A stretch of DNA of 64,000 bases, from NCBI RefSeq assembly GCF_017254845.1, contig NZ_JAFKCU010000003.1, positions 810,270 through 874,269 on the forward strand, in the 5' to 3' direction. The stretch comes from Algoriphagus pacificus. GTDB taxonomy: Bacteria > Bacteroidota > Bacteroidia > Cytophagales > Cyclobacteriaceae. Position numbers and translations under genes: made by a program. Shown here piece after piece: positions 29,501 to 37,217 of the stretch. The notes below the pieces were generated by a model, which did not search any database, had not been told where the DNA came from, and was given only the letters and a program-made list of their open reading frames with translations. Position 1 is the first letter of the stretch; every line of letters starts with the position of its first letter.

Positions 29501-29687
29501 CTGAGGTTTCTACCTCAGATGGTGCTGCTCCCGGATACACCGTGGATATGGTGACTACATTGGTTTCCATTTTCGGCAAAAGCTCATAAGACAATTGCGA
29601 ATAGGAGAATATCCCAAGCAAGGTCAAAACAGTGAAAAGAACGACGACCATGGTCGACCTTTGTATGGATATTTTGGTAATCTGCAT
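26529..29687 (-). CDS. RND efflux permease (AcrB/HAE1 family)
   Basis: A 1052-residue inner-membrane pump with the family layout: helix 1 (MVVVLFTVLTLLGIFSYSQL), two large periplasmic loops, and helices in groups near residues 335-480, 530-550 and 870-1030. The proton-relay Asp pair is visible in helix 4 (VGILVDDAIVVIEN), and the paired motif GLVAKNAILLVDF is in the second half. The HAE1-type sequence and the absence of methionine/charge motifs of CusA suggest export of hydrophobic compounds rather than metals. It is the third gene of tolC-adaptor-permease, starting 1 bp after the adaptor stop. Confidence 0.95.
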   Translation of the reverse strand: MQITKISIQRSTMVVVLFTVLTLLGIFSYSQLSYELLPKMETNVVTISTVYPGAAPSEVETSVTKKIEDAVASLEGIKSMNSISQESISIITIEIEAGQDVDLSLQDAQRKINAILGDLPEDADPPSLGKFDLDDLPIMQMAVYSNLNPSEFYDLIKNKIQPSIAKIGGVAQVNMLGGTEREIKVNLDRNKLEAYGISPITIAQTINASNLDFPTGRLKNESSQILIRLAGKFSSVEQIENLIIAYRDDQSPIQLKEVAEVMDDYKDEEILTRLNGKAAIGLTIQKQSDANAVEVSELIEHELSILEDIYGAEGLSFEISQNTSEFTLEAANDVIKDLGIAILLVALIMLLFLHSIRNAIIVMIAVPASIVATFTVMYLAGFTLNLMSLLALSLVVGILVDDAIVVIENIYRHLEMGKSIAQASYDGIREIGSTVVSITLVIIVVFVPLAMTGGLIAGILTQFSITVATATLISLLVAFTLIPLLTSRFSKLEHLDKNSFFGKIVYGFESALDGFVDWLVDILRWGFAHKFALLGLTFVLFISSFFLVIKGFIGSEFVSEGDRGEFILRLELPKDATLEQTNFKTREVEDYLRTLPEVTEVFTTVGVSSGQFTGSQSSPYTSEISVKLVDAKHRSLSGPDYARQVENTLEETITGAEYTAVPISIMGTANDAPIQVIVSGPDKDSIRVTSEKIMSILANLRGTRKIESSLEAGNPEIKIEVDRDKMNELNLSMDMVGGALQVAFNGNDDSKYTDGDYEYDIMVKLNEFDRKSISDVENLAFLNRKGQQVKLSQFATVTQSEGPTKLERRDRVSSVKITSQVAGVPSGTVGAELTAAIDQMTLPQQVQINYDGDMKNQSEGFGSLGLALLASIILIYLIMVALYDSYIYPLVVMFSLPMALIGSLLALALTKGTLSIFSIMGLIMLMGLVAKNAILLVDFTNQLKEAGVEVKAALEKAVKIRFRPILMTTLAMVIGMLPIALAGGAGAEWKNGLAWVIIGGLMSSMFLTLIVVPVIYYLFDRFMARIGKGEKTHIALEDTNVEEFESEAAAYV

Positions 29688-29688
29688 C

Positions 29689-30741
29689 TTACTGAACTTT
29701 TACTTTTGTTCCTTCTTTGATATTGATCAAACCGGAGGAAATTACTTCCTGACCTTCGGTCAAACCTTCGATTACTTCGACAGTGCCTTCATCCAAGGTA
29801 TTGATGGTCACTGGTTGATACACTGCCACTCCGTTTTCAATTAAGTAGACACCTGGGTCTTTCAAACTTCCCACAATGGATTTTCTACTGATTTGAAGCA
29901 CTTCCTCATTTTGTGCAAATTCAAATTTTGCAGTTCCAAACATACCTGGTTTGATCACATCAGCATCTTTTCCGGTCATTTCCAAAATCACCTCATATTT
30001 GAATGAATCATCTGCTTTGTCAGAAATAAAATCCACTTTTCCGGAAAACTCCTGACCATTGATAGCATTGACCGCGACCGGAAGAATATCCCCATTTTTC
30101 ACCTTGGCTATCTCACTTTCGCTTACTCTTACAGCCAGTTTCAAGGGGTTTTTATTGATGATATCAGCGATCGGCATCCCAGGAGAAACCAAAGTTCCCA
30201 GCTCGTAATAGTCTTCATTGATAAATCCTGAAATCGGAGCAGTGATCTGCGTATCTGCCAATCGTTTTTTCAATGCATTAAACTGTGCATCTGCGATTTT
30301 GAAACCCTTTTCATTTTCCTCGTATTGCTTTTTTGTAATTGCATCCGTTGCTGCCAAATTTGCATAGCGCTGCAAATCTTTCTCAGCCTGGTCTCTGTTC
30401 AATTTTGCGATTTCATAGTCAGCCCGGATCAATCGATCATCCACCTGCACGATCAAGTCTCCACGTTTCACGTAGCTACCTTTCTTCTTCAGGATTTTTA
30501 CAATAGATCCGGATGTTTCTGACATCAGTTTTAATTCCTGATGTGCTTCGAATACCCCATTTGCCTCAAAATCCCTGTTCACGGTTTTCTTGGCCACTTT
30601 TTCAGTCGAAATTGAGATAAACTCACTGGACTTCATCGCCAAGTTTGCCGCCTCATTCATTTCAGTTTTATTGTTATACAGCGTGTAGGCAACTGCCCCT
30701 ACTGCCATAAAAAGAAAGAAAATAATAATTGCCTTTTTCAT
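29689..30741 (-). CDS. RND periplasmic adaptor (membrane fusion protein)
   Basis: A 350-residue protein anchored by an N-terminal hydrophobic helix (IIIFFLFMAVGAVAYTLY). It has a lipoyl/barrel-sandwich half (SETSGSIVKILKKKGSYVKRGDLIVQVDD, about 75-105), a coiled-coil hairpin (about 108-160), the second lipoyl half (ITAPISGFINEDYYELGTLVSPG, about 167-190), and beta-barrel and membrane-proximal domains. It links the RND permease to the TolC channel. It lies 17 bp after the tolC stop and 1 bp before the permease, within one operon. Confidence 0.93.
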   Translation of the reverse strand: MKKAIIIFFLFMAVGAVAYTLYNNKTEMNEAANLAMKSSEFISISTEKVAKKTVNRDFEANGVFEAHQELKLMSETSGSIVKILKKKGSYVKRGDLIVQVDDRLIRADYEIAKLNRDQAEKDLQRYANLAATDAITKKQYEENEKGFKIADAQFNALKKRLADTQITAPISGFINEDYYELGTLVSPGMPIADIINKNPLKLAVRVSESEIAKVKNGDILPVAVNAINGQEFSGKVDFISDKADDSFKYEVILEMTGKDADVIKPGMFGTAKFEFAQNEEVLQISRKSIVGSLKDPGVYLIENGVAVYQPVTINTLDEGTVEVIEGLTEGQEVISSGLINIKEGTKVKVQ

Positions 30742-30758
30742 TGTTGTCCCTGTTTCGT

Positions 30759-32132
30759 CTAGTTTAATAGGTTGGTTATTTTTCCAGTGGAATTCAAAAT
30801 CTCCAATTGGGCTATTCTCACCTGAATGATTTGATTATTGTAGTTTGCCTGAGCGGTTCTTTGGGTGGTTTCAGCATCTAATAAATCTGTTAAAGGACTC
30901 AATCCTTCCTTATACAGCAGTTCAGAATCTCTCAAGACATCGTTGGAAAGCTCCAGATTGTCTTTAAGAGAAGAAAGTGTACTCAGAGAATTGTAGTATT
31001 TATTGACAGCCGTGTTGTACTCCAACTCAGCGGCATCTTCCGCTTGCATCCTGTCAAGGTTTAATTGCTGGGCACTCACCTTGGACTGAGCAGCTCTAGA
31101 TTTGGTTTGTAAACCGTCAAAAATTGGGATTTGAAGTTTTAATCCAATCAGAAAACCTTGATACCAAACTTTATTCTGACTCAAGAAATCAAACTCTTGG
31201 GCAAATGCATTTTTATTCCAATCTGCAAAACCCACGAGCTGAGGTTGATGCTGAGCTTTGATGTTTTTGTATTCGTACTCGTACAAGGTCTCCTGAACAC
31301 CTAAAAGCTGAATGTCTTTCCTGTCGAAAATATTGAAATCTGCCACCTCAAAATTCTGGACTCTTTGACTCATATCAGCCACAGATTTATCCAATTTCAG
31401 CTCCGTATCAACTGGAATGCCCATGACTAACTTGAGATAACCTTCTCTCTGGTAAATTGAGATTTCAAGGTTTTCCAATTCGCTTTTGACAGAGCTCAAA
31501 TTCACCTTCACTCTGTTTAGATCCACCTTTCTTGCAAGATCATTTTCGTATTGGGATTGAAGGATCTTCTCCAAACTTTCCAATTGATCGATGTTTGCCT
31601 GAAGATTTTCTCTTTGAAGATGAAGCTGAATAGCCCCCAGGTAATTCATGGAAATCTCATGAATGACATCTTCTTCAGATTGCTGGGCCAGAAGTCTATA
31701 AAACTCCTCCCCTGTTTTGGCTGCTTTCAATCCTATCAGATATGAATTGCTGTAGATCAACTGGCTCAATTCAAATCCTGCTTTTAAGGATTGTGGCACT
31801 CCCAAAGAAATCACTTGAATCTCATTTGGATCTCCACCGAAAATCCCTCCAGGTACAGCTTGAGGAAACACATCAATAAAATTGTTGTACTGGCCATAAG
31901 CAGAAAACTGCGGTAATCCAGCACCTCTGATTTCATCTCTGTTGTACTTGGCTTTGCTCTCATCCAAAATGGCCTTTTTCAAGTTCCGGTTGTTTTCAAG
32001 ACCGATCTCGATGCTCTGCCTCAGTGTCAGCGTATCTGGGTATGCGACCTTTTCTGTATTTAAATCCCCTTGACCAAAGGCTCCTAAAGGACTTACCAGA
32101 AACATCAGATATGTAAAATATTTTCTGAACAT
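30759..32132 (-). CDS. TolC-family outer-membrane efflux channel
   Basis: A 457-residue exported protein (signal peptide ending near GAFG) with the two internal repeats of OEP/TolC proteins. Each repeat starts with a [LT]-x-x-[SA]-I-x-x-[GA]-L-x-x-N motif (TLRQSIEIGLENNRNL near residue 37), followed by long amphipathic helices rich in Q, N, E and L. The end LLDAETTQRTAQANYNNQIIQVRIAQLEILNSTG is typical. It is the first gene of the efflux operon, 72 bp downstream of the regulator gene. Confidence 0.92.
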   Translation of the reverse strand: MFRKYFTYLMFLVSPLGAFGQGDLNTEKVAYPDTLTLRQSIEIGLENNRNLKKAILDESKAKYNRDEIRGAGLPQFSAYGQYNNFIDVFPQAVPGGIFGGDPNEIQVISLGVPQSLKAGFELSQLIYSNSYLIGLKAAKTGEEFYRLLAQQSEEDVIHEISMNYLGAIQLHLQRENLQANIDQLESLEKILQSQYENDLARKVDLNRVKVNLSSVKSELENLEISIYQREGYLKLVMGIPVDTELKLDKSVADMSQRVQNFEVADFNIFDRKDIQLLGVQETLYEYEYKNIKAQHQPQLVGFADWNKNAFAQEFDFLSQNKVWYQGFLIGLKLQIPIFDGLQTKSRAAQSKVSAQQLNLDRMQAEDAAELEYNTAVNKYYNSLSTLSSLKDNLELSNDVLRDSELLYKEGLSPLTDLLDAETTQRTAQANYNNQIIQVRIAQLEILNSTGKITNLLN

Positions 32133-32166
32133 GGTATTAAATAATAGTTGATTTATAATAATAAAG

Positions 32167-32190
32167 TTGGTTCTGTTTTTAGTGAACTAT
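32167..32190 (-). promoter_or_regulatory. Second, degenerate operator copy before tolC
   Basis: TTGGTTCTG-N6-GTGAACTAT has the same arm length and 6-bp spacer as the perfect dyad TTAGTTCTG-N6-CAGAACTAA before the regulator gene. It matches 8 of 9 positions in the left arm and 6 of 9 in the right. It lies in the 72-bp gap between the regulator and tolC, where a repressor would block the efflux genes. Confidence 0.55.
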
Positions 32191-32204
32191 AAGAATAAAT
32201 TTTT

Positions 32205-32666
32205 TTAAGCCTGTTGTTTTTTAAACCGTTCAAATAAGGCAGGTATCTCCTTTTTAAAGAAATCAAGGAAGTTTGAAAAATCTCTCATTCTACAATTGAA
32301 TTCAGGGGTTTTATCAGTTCTAACTTCCAATACTTCATCTATAAATTTTTGGATCTCAGCAATGTTTTCAAGCTCTTTGGTAAAATCCTCTTTCCAATCA
32401 CTCACTTTTAAAGCAAAATATCTTTTTCGGTCACCAGGTCTGGTAGAATAAACACATCTTCCCTTTGCCTGAAGAAAAGTCAGCGCATTACTTACCGCAC
32501 TTTTACTTACTCCTAATTGCTCAACTATTTCATCAAATGAAACTTCACCTTCGTCATGAACCAAGAGCAGACCGATTATTCTTCCAACCAAAGGTTGCAT
32601 TCCCTTGTGCTCATGGAAAACTCCGATTCGCTCAATTAATTCCTTATGTTTTTCAGTTAATACCAT
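32205..32666 (-). CDS. GbsR/MarR-type transcriptional regulator of the efflux operon
   Basis: A 153-residue winged-helix protein. The core LVGRIIGLLLVHDEGEVSFDEIVEQLGVSKSAVSNALTFLQAKGRCVYSTRPGDRKRYF (about residues 26-85) has the HTH and basic wing of the GbsR branch of MarR proteins. The C-terminal helices would dimerise and bind a ligand. It precedes tolC-adaptor-permease on the same strand, the usual arrangement in Bacteroidota. Two inverted repeats of identical geometry, one across its own promoter and one before tolC, suggest that it represses both itself and the pump. Confidence 0.88.
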   Translation of the reverse strand: MVLTEKHKELIERIGVFHEHKGMQPLVGRIIGLLLVHDEGEVSFDEIVEQLGVSKSAVSNALTFLQAKGRCVYSTRPGDRKRYFALKVSDWKEDFTKELENIAEIQKFIDEVLEVRTDKTPEFNCRMRDFSNFLDFFKKEIPALFERFKKQQA

Positions 32667-32700
32667 CGCTTGGATTTACAGTTTTGGGTTTATAACGACA

Positions 32701-32744
32701 CAAATATAGAGAAAGTTCTGTTAGTTCTGCAAATACAGAACTAA
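32701..32744 (-). promoter_or_regulatory. Regulator promoter with perfect operator dyad
   Basis: On the minus strand a -33 TTTG (32733-32730) and a -7 TATATTTG (32708-32701) are 21 bp apart, matching the Bacteroidota promoter form. A perfect dyad TTAGTTCTG-N6-CAGAACTAA (32721-32744) covers the -33 element, and a further AGTTCTG half-site lies at 32714. This arrangement fits autorepression. Confidence 0.65.
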
Positions 32745-33142
32745 AAAAATATATTTTTTATGAAAAAACTTCCTTTCAACATGTTGAAATAGAGCAATAC
32801 TGGGATATACTCGCCTTTATCAAGATCCCTGAGGTAAAGAGGCTAGCAGAACTAAACAATAAACATTTGATCTCCGGCCTTATGCTAAAAATGAATCCTC
32901 TGGCTCTTGTGTTTTAGTTTTTCCCTCGATTTGACTTTGAACTTGCTTAGGCGAAACTCCTGTGATAAATGGCAAGATATGCATCATAAATGAGCGTTTG
33001 GGTCATGCCTTTGTATCGGAGCTCTTTGGCAGTATTGGGAAAGGGTGATTATAAGCAGGCTAGAATTTAATGAATAAATGATTCCGAGTTTGATAGAATC
33101 TTCTGCAAATAATGGGTCTTATAAGGTGAGGGTTAGGATGTC
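32745..33142. other. Degenerate region with protein-like but broken frames
   Basis: No intact gene. On the plus strand about 50 codons stay open (32775-32917; includes HVEIEQYWDILAFIKIPEVK, AELNNKHL) without a start. On the minus strand a short segment (about 33044-32985) reads AKELRYKGMTQTLIYDAYLA, which resembles the IstA linker ELRRKGMTQQLLWEDYIA of the IS21 copy in this window and then breaks. This looks like debris of one or more decayed genes. Assignments are weak. Confidence 0.35.
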
Positions 33143-33865
33143 TCATTCATCCTCAAACTCTTTTGATTTATTATTGAATCTGCTATACCATAAAAAAATG
33201 AAAGGTGTGTAAAGGAAATAGGTCATTCCCCCTACTACTGACGCCCAAATAAAAGAAAATTCATTGATAACTAAAGTCAACAATATTGATAGCAACGGCA
33301 CCATAAACATTATTAACATTCTCGATTTCATTGATTTAGTATAGAATTCCTCGTAGGAATTGAGGTTCAATTCTGTTTTTAGTCTCAAAGCTCTGTGGTA
33401 GAATAGATACAAAACAAAATAGAGCGCAAATGCAACAAAGCCGTAATAAATCATTAGGTAAGGAACTTTGTCCCCCGGAATATTTACTGCTATTTCAGTA
33501 TAAAAAAAGAAGTTGGTAAGGAACAAAGTCAAAAATCGAAGCGGATAAACATAAAAAATAACCAAAGCAATAAATACCGTATTTAGAATGGTAAGTAGTG
33601 AATCCTCAAGTCTGTATATTTCCGAAAACCTTAAATGCTCCTTCCAAATTAAAATAATGAAAGAAATGCTCATCAGAAATGCTGGTAGTGTTTTTGTGAA
33701 AGTCAATAAGTCTTGGAATGAATTCGGATTTGTTAAATTAAAAATGAGTAAGGTGATTGCAATTCCAAAAACAGCATCAGTCAGGTTGTCAAGCCTTGAT
33801 GCAGTTTCACCTCTATATCTTATTCTGGGGTCGTGGTTTCTATTCTATATTAATCCATTTCTCAT
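33143..33865 (-). pseudogene. TMEM175-family potassium channel, interrupted by an in-frame stop near the N-terminus
   Basis: The frame from TTG at 33706 gives 187 residues, but sense codons continue upstream. They encode RYRGETASRLDNLTDAVFGI and then AITLLIFNL, which matches the start and first helix of TMEM175-type (DUF1211) channels, where the usual motif is (F/L)SDxVFAxAITLL. The only in-frame ATG (33865) is followed by MRNGLI and then TAG at 33847-33845. Either the gene is inactivated by a nonsense change, or it starts at a non-ATG codon downstream. Further helices follow (LTILNTVFIALVIFYVYPLRFLTLFL, VPYLMIYYGFVAFALYFVLYLFY, MLIMFMVPLLSILLTLVI, SVVGGMTYFLYTPFIFLWY). Intact members are K+ channels in bacteria. 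Confidence 0.65.
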
Positions 33866-33984
33866 TACTATCTGAATTTAGCATTTTTGCTACTGTTCTT
33901 AGTATGGTCTCCTAGCATTCCAAAGGGCACTATGCACCATAGTTTCCATGAAAAAATCCTTTTTGTTATTATTTATTTTTCAAT

Positions 33985-34311
33985 TCATAAATTTTGTCCA
34001 AATGTCAATAAATTTTTGTCTGGGTCAAGAATTGAAAATTCCTTTTGTCCCCAAGGTTTGATTTCCAATTTTCCATTTGGGTGAATTTCAATCTGTTTTT
34101 CCAATAATGATTTATAAAATTCTTCAATGTTGTCCGTCCGAATATAAACTTGACCATAATTTTCATTTGGGTCTAACTCTTTAAATTCAAAGAAATGAAT
34201 TTGAATTTGGTCTTTTTCCATCATCAAATAACCCTCAAAATCAGCATGCCCAAATTCCTTAAAACCCAATCGGTATGAGTAAAATTCCCGAGTCACTTTC
34301 TTGTTCCGCAT
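33985..34311 (-). CDS. VOC-family (glyoxalase/bleomycin-resistance-like) protein
   Basis: A 108-residue frame with the VOC pattern: REFYSYRLGFKEFGH near the start, MMEKDQIQIHFFEF, QVYIRTDNIEEFYKSLLEK, and the C-terminal KPWGQKEFSILDPDKNLLTFGQ with its metal or binding-site Glu. The family binds and sequesters or transforms small molecules; the bleomycin-binding type lacks metal. Codons upstream of the ATG continue as TDINPKLP, the usual beginning of these proteins, back to an ATC (34341-34339) where an ATG is expected. The gene may therefore have lost its normal start. Translation from the internal ATG would lack the first strand. Confidence 0.7.
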   Translation of the reverse strand: MRNKKVTREFYSYRLGFKEFGHADFEGYLMMEKDQIQIHFFEFKELDPNENYGQVYIRTDNIEEFYKSLLEKQIEIHPNGKLEIKPWGQKEFSILDPDKNLLTFGQNL

Positions 34312-34587
34312 AGGTAACTTCGGATTGATGTCGGTTAGGATAGTATTATCTTAAAGTTTAATTTTTCAGTTGTTCAAATCAGTACAATACCCGCAATTAC
34401 TTTTCCTCATGGAAAAACTTCCCAAAGGACCGCCATTGATTTTGAGTAAGGGTTAGAAACGATAAGTGTTCTAATAATTTCCGTTAATGTACTCAATTAA
34501 CAAAGCGAGTTGAATGAAGGATTAGGAAATTTAGCCTATAATCCGTTAGAACTTTATTATGGTGAGTTTACCAATGGATAAGAATTA

Positions 34588-35637
34588 TTACTTATTCAGT
34601 TGATCAAGAAATTCTTTAATATACTTAATAATCAATTTAGGATCATCGCGATACTCATATCCTACTATTTGAGGGACATCAAGTTTTATAAGTTTTAGAT
34701 TATCACCGAATGCATTGACAAATTTATTCTGTGCTTCAAAAATCGAAGGGTATATATTTTCCATATGATACTCATAGATCTTTCTCTGTAAACTTTTATC
34801 TGCTACGAGATTAAGGAAGTAGTCTCTTGCCAAAGAATCACTGATACTGTTAATTTGTTCCAGTCTGTAAATTGAATCATTCGCCATTCGATCTAAATGA
34901 GTTTTTAATAATGATGGAGGGAAAGTCTTTATAACATCATCCATCAATTCTGATCCAATAAAGACCAAACTAGTCACTCCGTTCTCATGACCTTGTCTTC
35001 CATTTTGAGCGACAAAAGTTAAGGCCGGCACATTTATTTTAATAGAATCATATTTAAAATGTTTTGGCAGATAAGATTTTCTGGCATTCGTAATAGCTTT
35101 TCTATTATTTTTCTCTGAATTCGCTGTTGGACTTGCTCTACTAAACATTTCATCAGCTTTGTATTTATCTGAATTCATTATCCCCCAAGAACCTGCAAGA
35201 CCACTTAAATAAACTAAACCGGCAGTTCTTTGGGGATAATTTTCTGCAAGGTAAGTTAGTTCAGATGTGACCGATGAATTTCCAATGAATATTGCTTTTT
35301 CAATATTCAATGCATCAACAAAAGCGATTAAATGATCACCTTGGAATTTCACCGAATAATCCCCTACATCCGATTGCCCATATCCAGGCCGTGTCATCGC
35401 CAAAACCTTATTATTTTGTGTTAAAAGTGGACCAAAATCTTTAAATGTATAGGCATCCCATGCTTCTGAATGAATTAGGATTACCGGAATCCCTTCTCCA
35501 CCAAAATCAAGGTAATGGGTTTGAAGGCCATTAACCTCTATATATTTGCTTTTTAAACTTTTATCATCCTCATTTTGACTAAAGCAATTACCGATTGAAA
35601 TAACTAGAAGGGTTGAAATTAATATTTGATTTTTCAT
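34588..35637 (-). CDS. Exported alpha/beta hydrolase
   Basis: A 349-residue protein with a signal peptide (MKNQILISTLLVISIGNCFSQ). The alpha/beta-hydrolase fold is shown by GGEGIPVILIHSEAWDAYTF (oxyanion region), TRPGYGQSD, and the nucleophile elbow IGNSSVT near residue 120, an unusual G-N-S-S form of G-x-S-x-G. It ends with the late conserved strand DVPQIVGYEYRDDP. The catalytic His expected in the C-terminal 30 residues is not evident, so activity is uncertain. It is a single gene in an accessory stretch, with no partner that points to a substrate. Confidence 0.7.
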   Translation of the reverse strand: MKNQILISTLLVISIGNCFSQNEDDKSLKSKYIEVNGLQTHYLDFGGEGIPVILIHSEAWDAYTFKDFGPLLTQNNKVLAMTRPGYGQSDVGDYSVKFQGDHLIAFVDALNIEKAIFIGNSSVTSELTYLAENYPQRTAGLVYLSGLAGSWGIMNSDKYKADEMFSRASPTANSEKNNRKAITNARKSYLPKHFKYDSIKINVPALTFVAQNGRQGHENGVTSLVFIGSELMDDVIKTFPPSLLKTHLDRMANDSIYRLEQINSISDSLARDYFLNLVADKSLQRKIYEYHMENIYPSIFEAQNKFVNAFGDNLKLIKLDVPQIVGYEYRDDPKLIIKYIKEFLDQLNK

Positions 35638-35747
35638 CTCAGTTTAGTCTAAAGAGTTAATTTTTAAATACACTAAATCGGTTAAAACATAAAATTTAGC
35701 CTAATTATAGGCTGCTTGGATTATATTTATAATGTTGTTTTTTCATT

Positions 35748-36164
35748 TTATATCACATTCTTTTTCAATCCTTTTTTCTTCATAGCTGATAAAAATATAA
35801 GTCCTAAAAACACACCAATCATTCCAAAAAAAGCGTCTGTTTTGTCTGGCGTGTTAAGAATTGAAATAAATAATTCAAAAATCAGGTTTACGATTCCAAA
35901 AACGATTCCAATGAAAATTATGTGCTTTAATTTTAAACCTACCATTAAACCAACATATCCAACTGTCGCGAAAATCATTAAAGTCAAAGAAAAGTTTGAA
36001 ATGTGATAGTAAAATCCCGGCATCATATTTACAAGTGCTCCTATTCTTATTCCCTTAAAGTTTCTGCCAAAGAAGAGAAGTAGGGAAAAGCCCAAGATAG
36101 CTAAATAGCATAATGCTGACCATATCTTAGGGACGTATTTTAGCGATTTGATAAAGTTTTCCAT
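35748..36164 (-). CDS. Hypothetical membrane protein, about four helices
   Basis: 138 residues with hydrophobic segments near 15-33, 52-75, 80-102 and 112-128. A conserved-looking loop, LNTPDKTDAFFG, comes before the last helix, and there is a lysine-rich C-terminus (KKKGLKKN). I do not recognise a family. Single gene, same strand as its neighbours; about 110 bp separates it from the hydrolase gene downstream. Confidence 0.6.
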   Translation of the reverse strand: MENFIKSLKYVPKIWSALCYLAILGFSLLLFFGRNFKGIRIGALVNMMPGFYYHISNFSLTLMIFATVGYVGLMVGLKLKHIIFIGIVFGIVNLIFELFISILNTPDKTDAFFGMIGVFLGLIFLSAMKKKGLKKNVI

Positions 36165-36337
36165 TTAGTAACTTCTTAATCCAATCATTCATATTATTGA
36201 AAATAAATGGCTTGAATTTGGCCTATGGAAGTTTCGAAGCATTTTCCGATCCATCAAAAGAGGAGATGTCTTAGGAGAAAAAACCTTGGAGATAGCCATT
36301 CCCCTGCGATACCTACCTTCATTGTGTTGCAGGTTTT

Positions 36338-36814
36338 TTAAAGTTCTTTGTAATGTTTAAATACTCCGGTAAGGTAAATAAACCCACTAGAAGCTGAAAG
36401 TACCATAAAGAGTAAACTAAAATTCCTCCAAGATTTACCTAATTCCTTTAGCTCTAAGTCAATTGCATTTGAAAATTCGGTTGATAAAAATTCTGTCTGT
36501 GTAGGGCTTAACAAAACAAAGCCTACCACTCCAGATAATATCCATACTAAACCTCCACTAAGAACCCACTTTCTTAATGAACTTTTCCAGTTGAATATTA
36601 AAGTTAGTACCAGAGTTAACAAAACTAAAGATGGAAATTTCTCCCAAAATATATCTGGATTAAAAGCATAAGGACCTTGGGCAGTAATAAGAGATGCTGG
36701 CGGAGATTCTATTAGTATTGAAATATTAACAACAATCGCAAAGAGACTTGCACCTGCTTGCATGAAAGTCAATCCTATTAGCAAAATATATGTTACTATA
36801 CCTATTTTCTTCAT
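36338..36814 (-). CDS. Hypothetical four-helix membrane protein
   Basis: 158 residues from the preferred start MKKIGIVTYILL; an ATG at 36904 would add 30 residues of basic sequence before the first helix. Hydrophobic helices lie near residues 5-27, 62-82, 92-113 and 134-153. The layout, with a long first loop carrying ALITAQGPYAFNPDIFWEKFPS-type sequence, faintly recalls DUF1772-type four-helix proteins, but this is not enough to assign it. No operon partner. Confidence 0.55.
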   Translation of the reverse strand: MKKIGIVTYILLIGLTFMQAGASLFAIVVNISILIESPPASLITAQGPYAFNPDIFWEKFPSLVLLTLVLTLIFNWKSSLRKWVLSGGLVWILSGVVGFVLLSPTQTEFLSTEFSNAIDLELKELGKSWRNFSLLFMVLSASSGFIYLTGVFKHYKEL

Positions 36815-37217
36815 TCCACATTGTTTAATTGTGCTAACAGCTCTGGCTTTAGCAAATAGCAGTTTTAAAAACGTCTTTGTCCACCTAACCAAACCAAGTA
36901 ACACGATTACTATTGGTCAACACTTTCATTTACCTTTCGACATGCCTGTTATTGGCAACTGCTATATTCTCACTTGAATTTCGCCATTTTTCTCCAAATT
37001 GTCAGGTAGCTGGAGTTTTGCCAAATGAAGGAAAAGGGGGCAATTGTTTATCAAAATTTTGTCAACAAAAAATCCAACCAACTCAAGTAAGTTAATTTCC
37101 AAGGGCAAATATAGGAGTCAATTTAATCGGCATTTTCATGATTTCAACATGGCTTCCTCTTACGCAACTCAATAAAGGTTATAAAATTACTTTCAAATAG
37201 ACCCCTAGAAAATCAGC

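Noticed and set aside
34507-34580. Short open frame reading NEGLGNLAYNPLELYYGEF
   Set aside because: Only about 22 codons between stops; it looks protein-like, but there is too little to separate it from chance.
36762-37095. Plus-strand frames opposite the four-helix protein gene
   Set aside because: Shadow of the minus-strand gene and its upstream region; cysteine-rich chance translation without a plausible start.
33143-37217. Possible integron-like cassette array (single minus-strand genes with similar gaps)
   Set aside because: I looked for a repeated recombination site in the gaps at 33866-33984, 34342-34587, 35638-35747, 36165-36337 and 36905-37217 and found no shared sequence or conserved hairpin.
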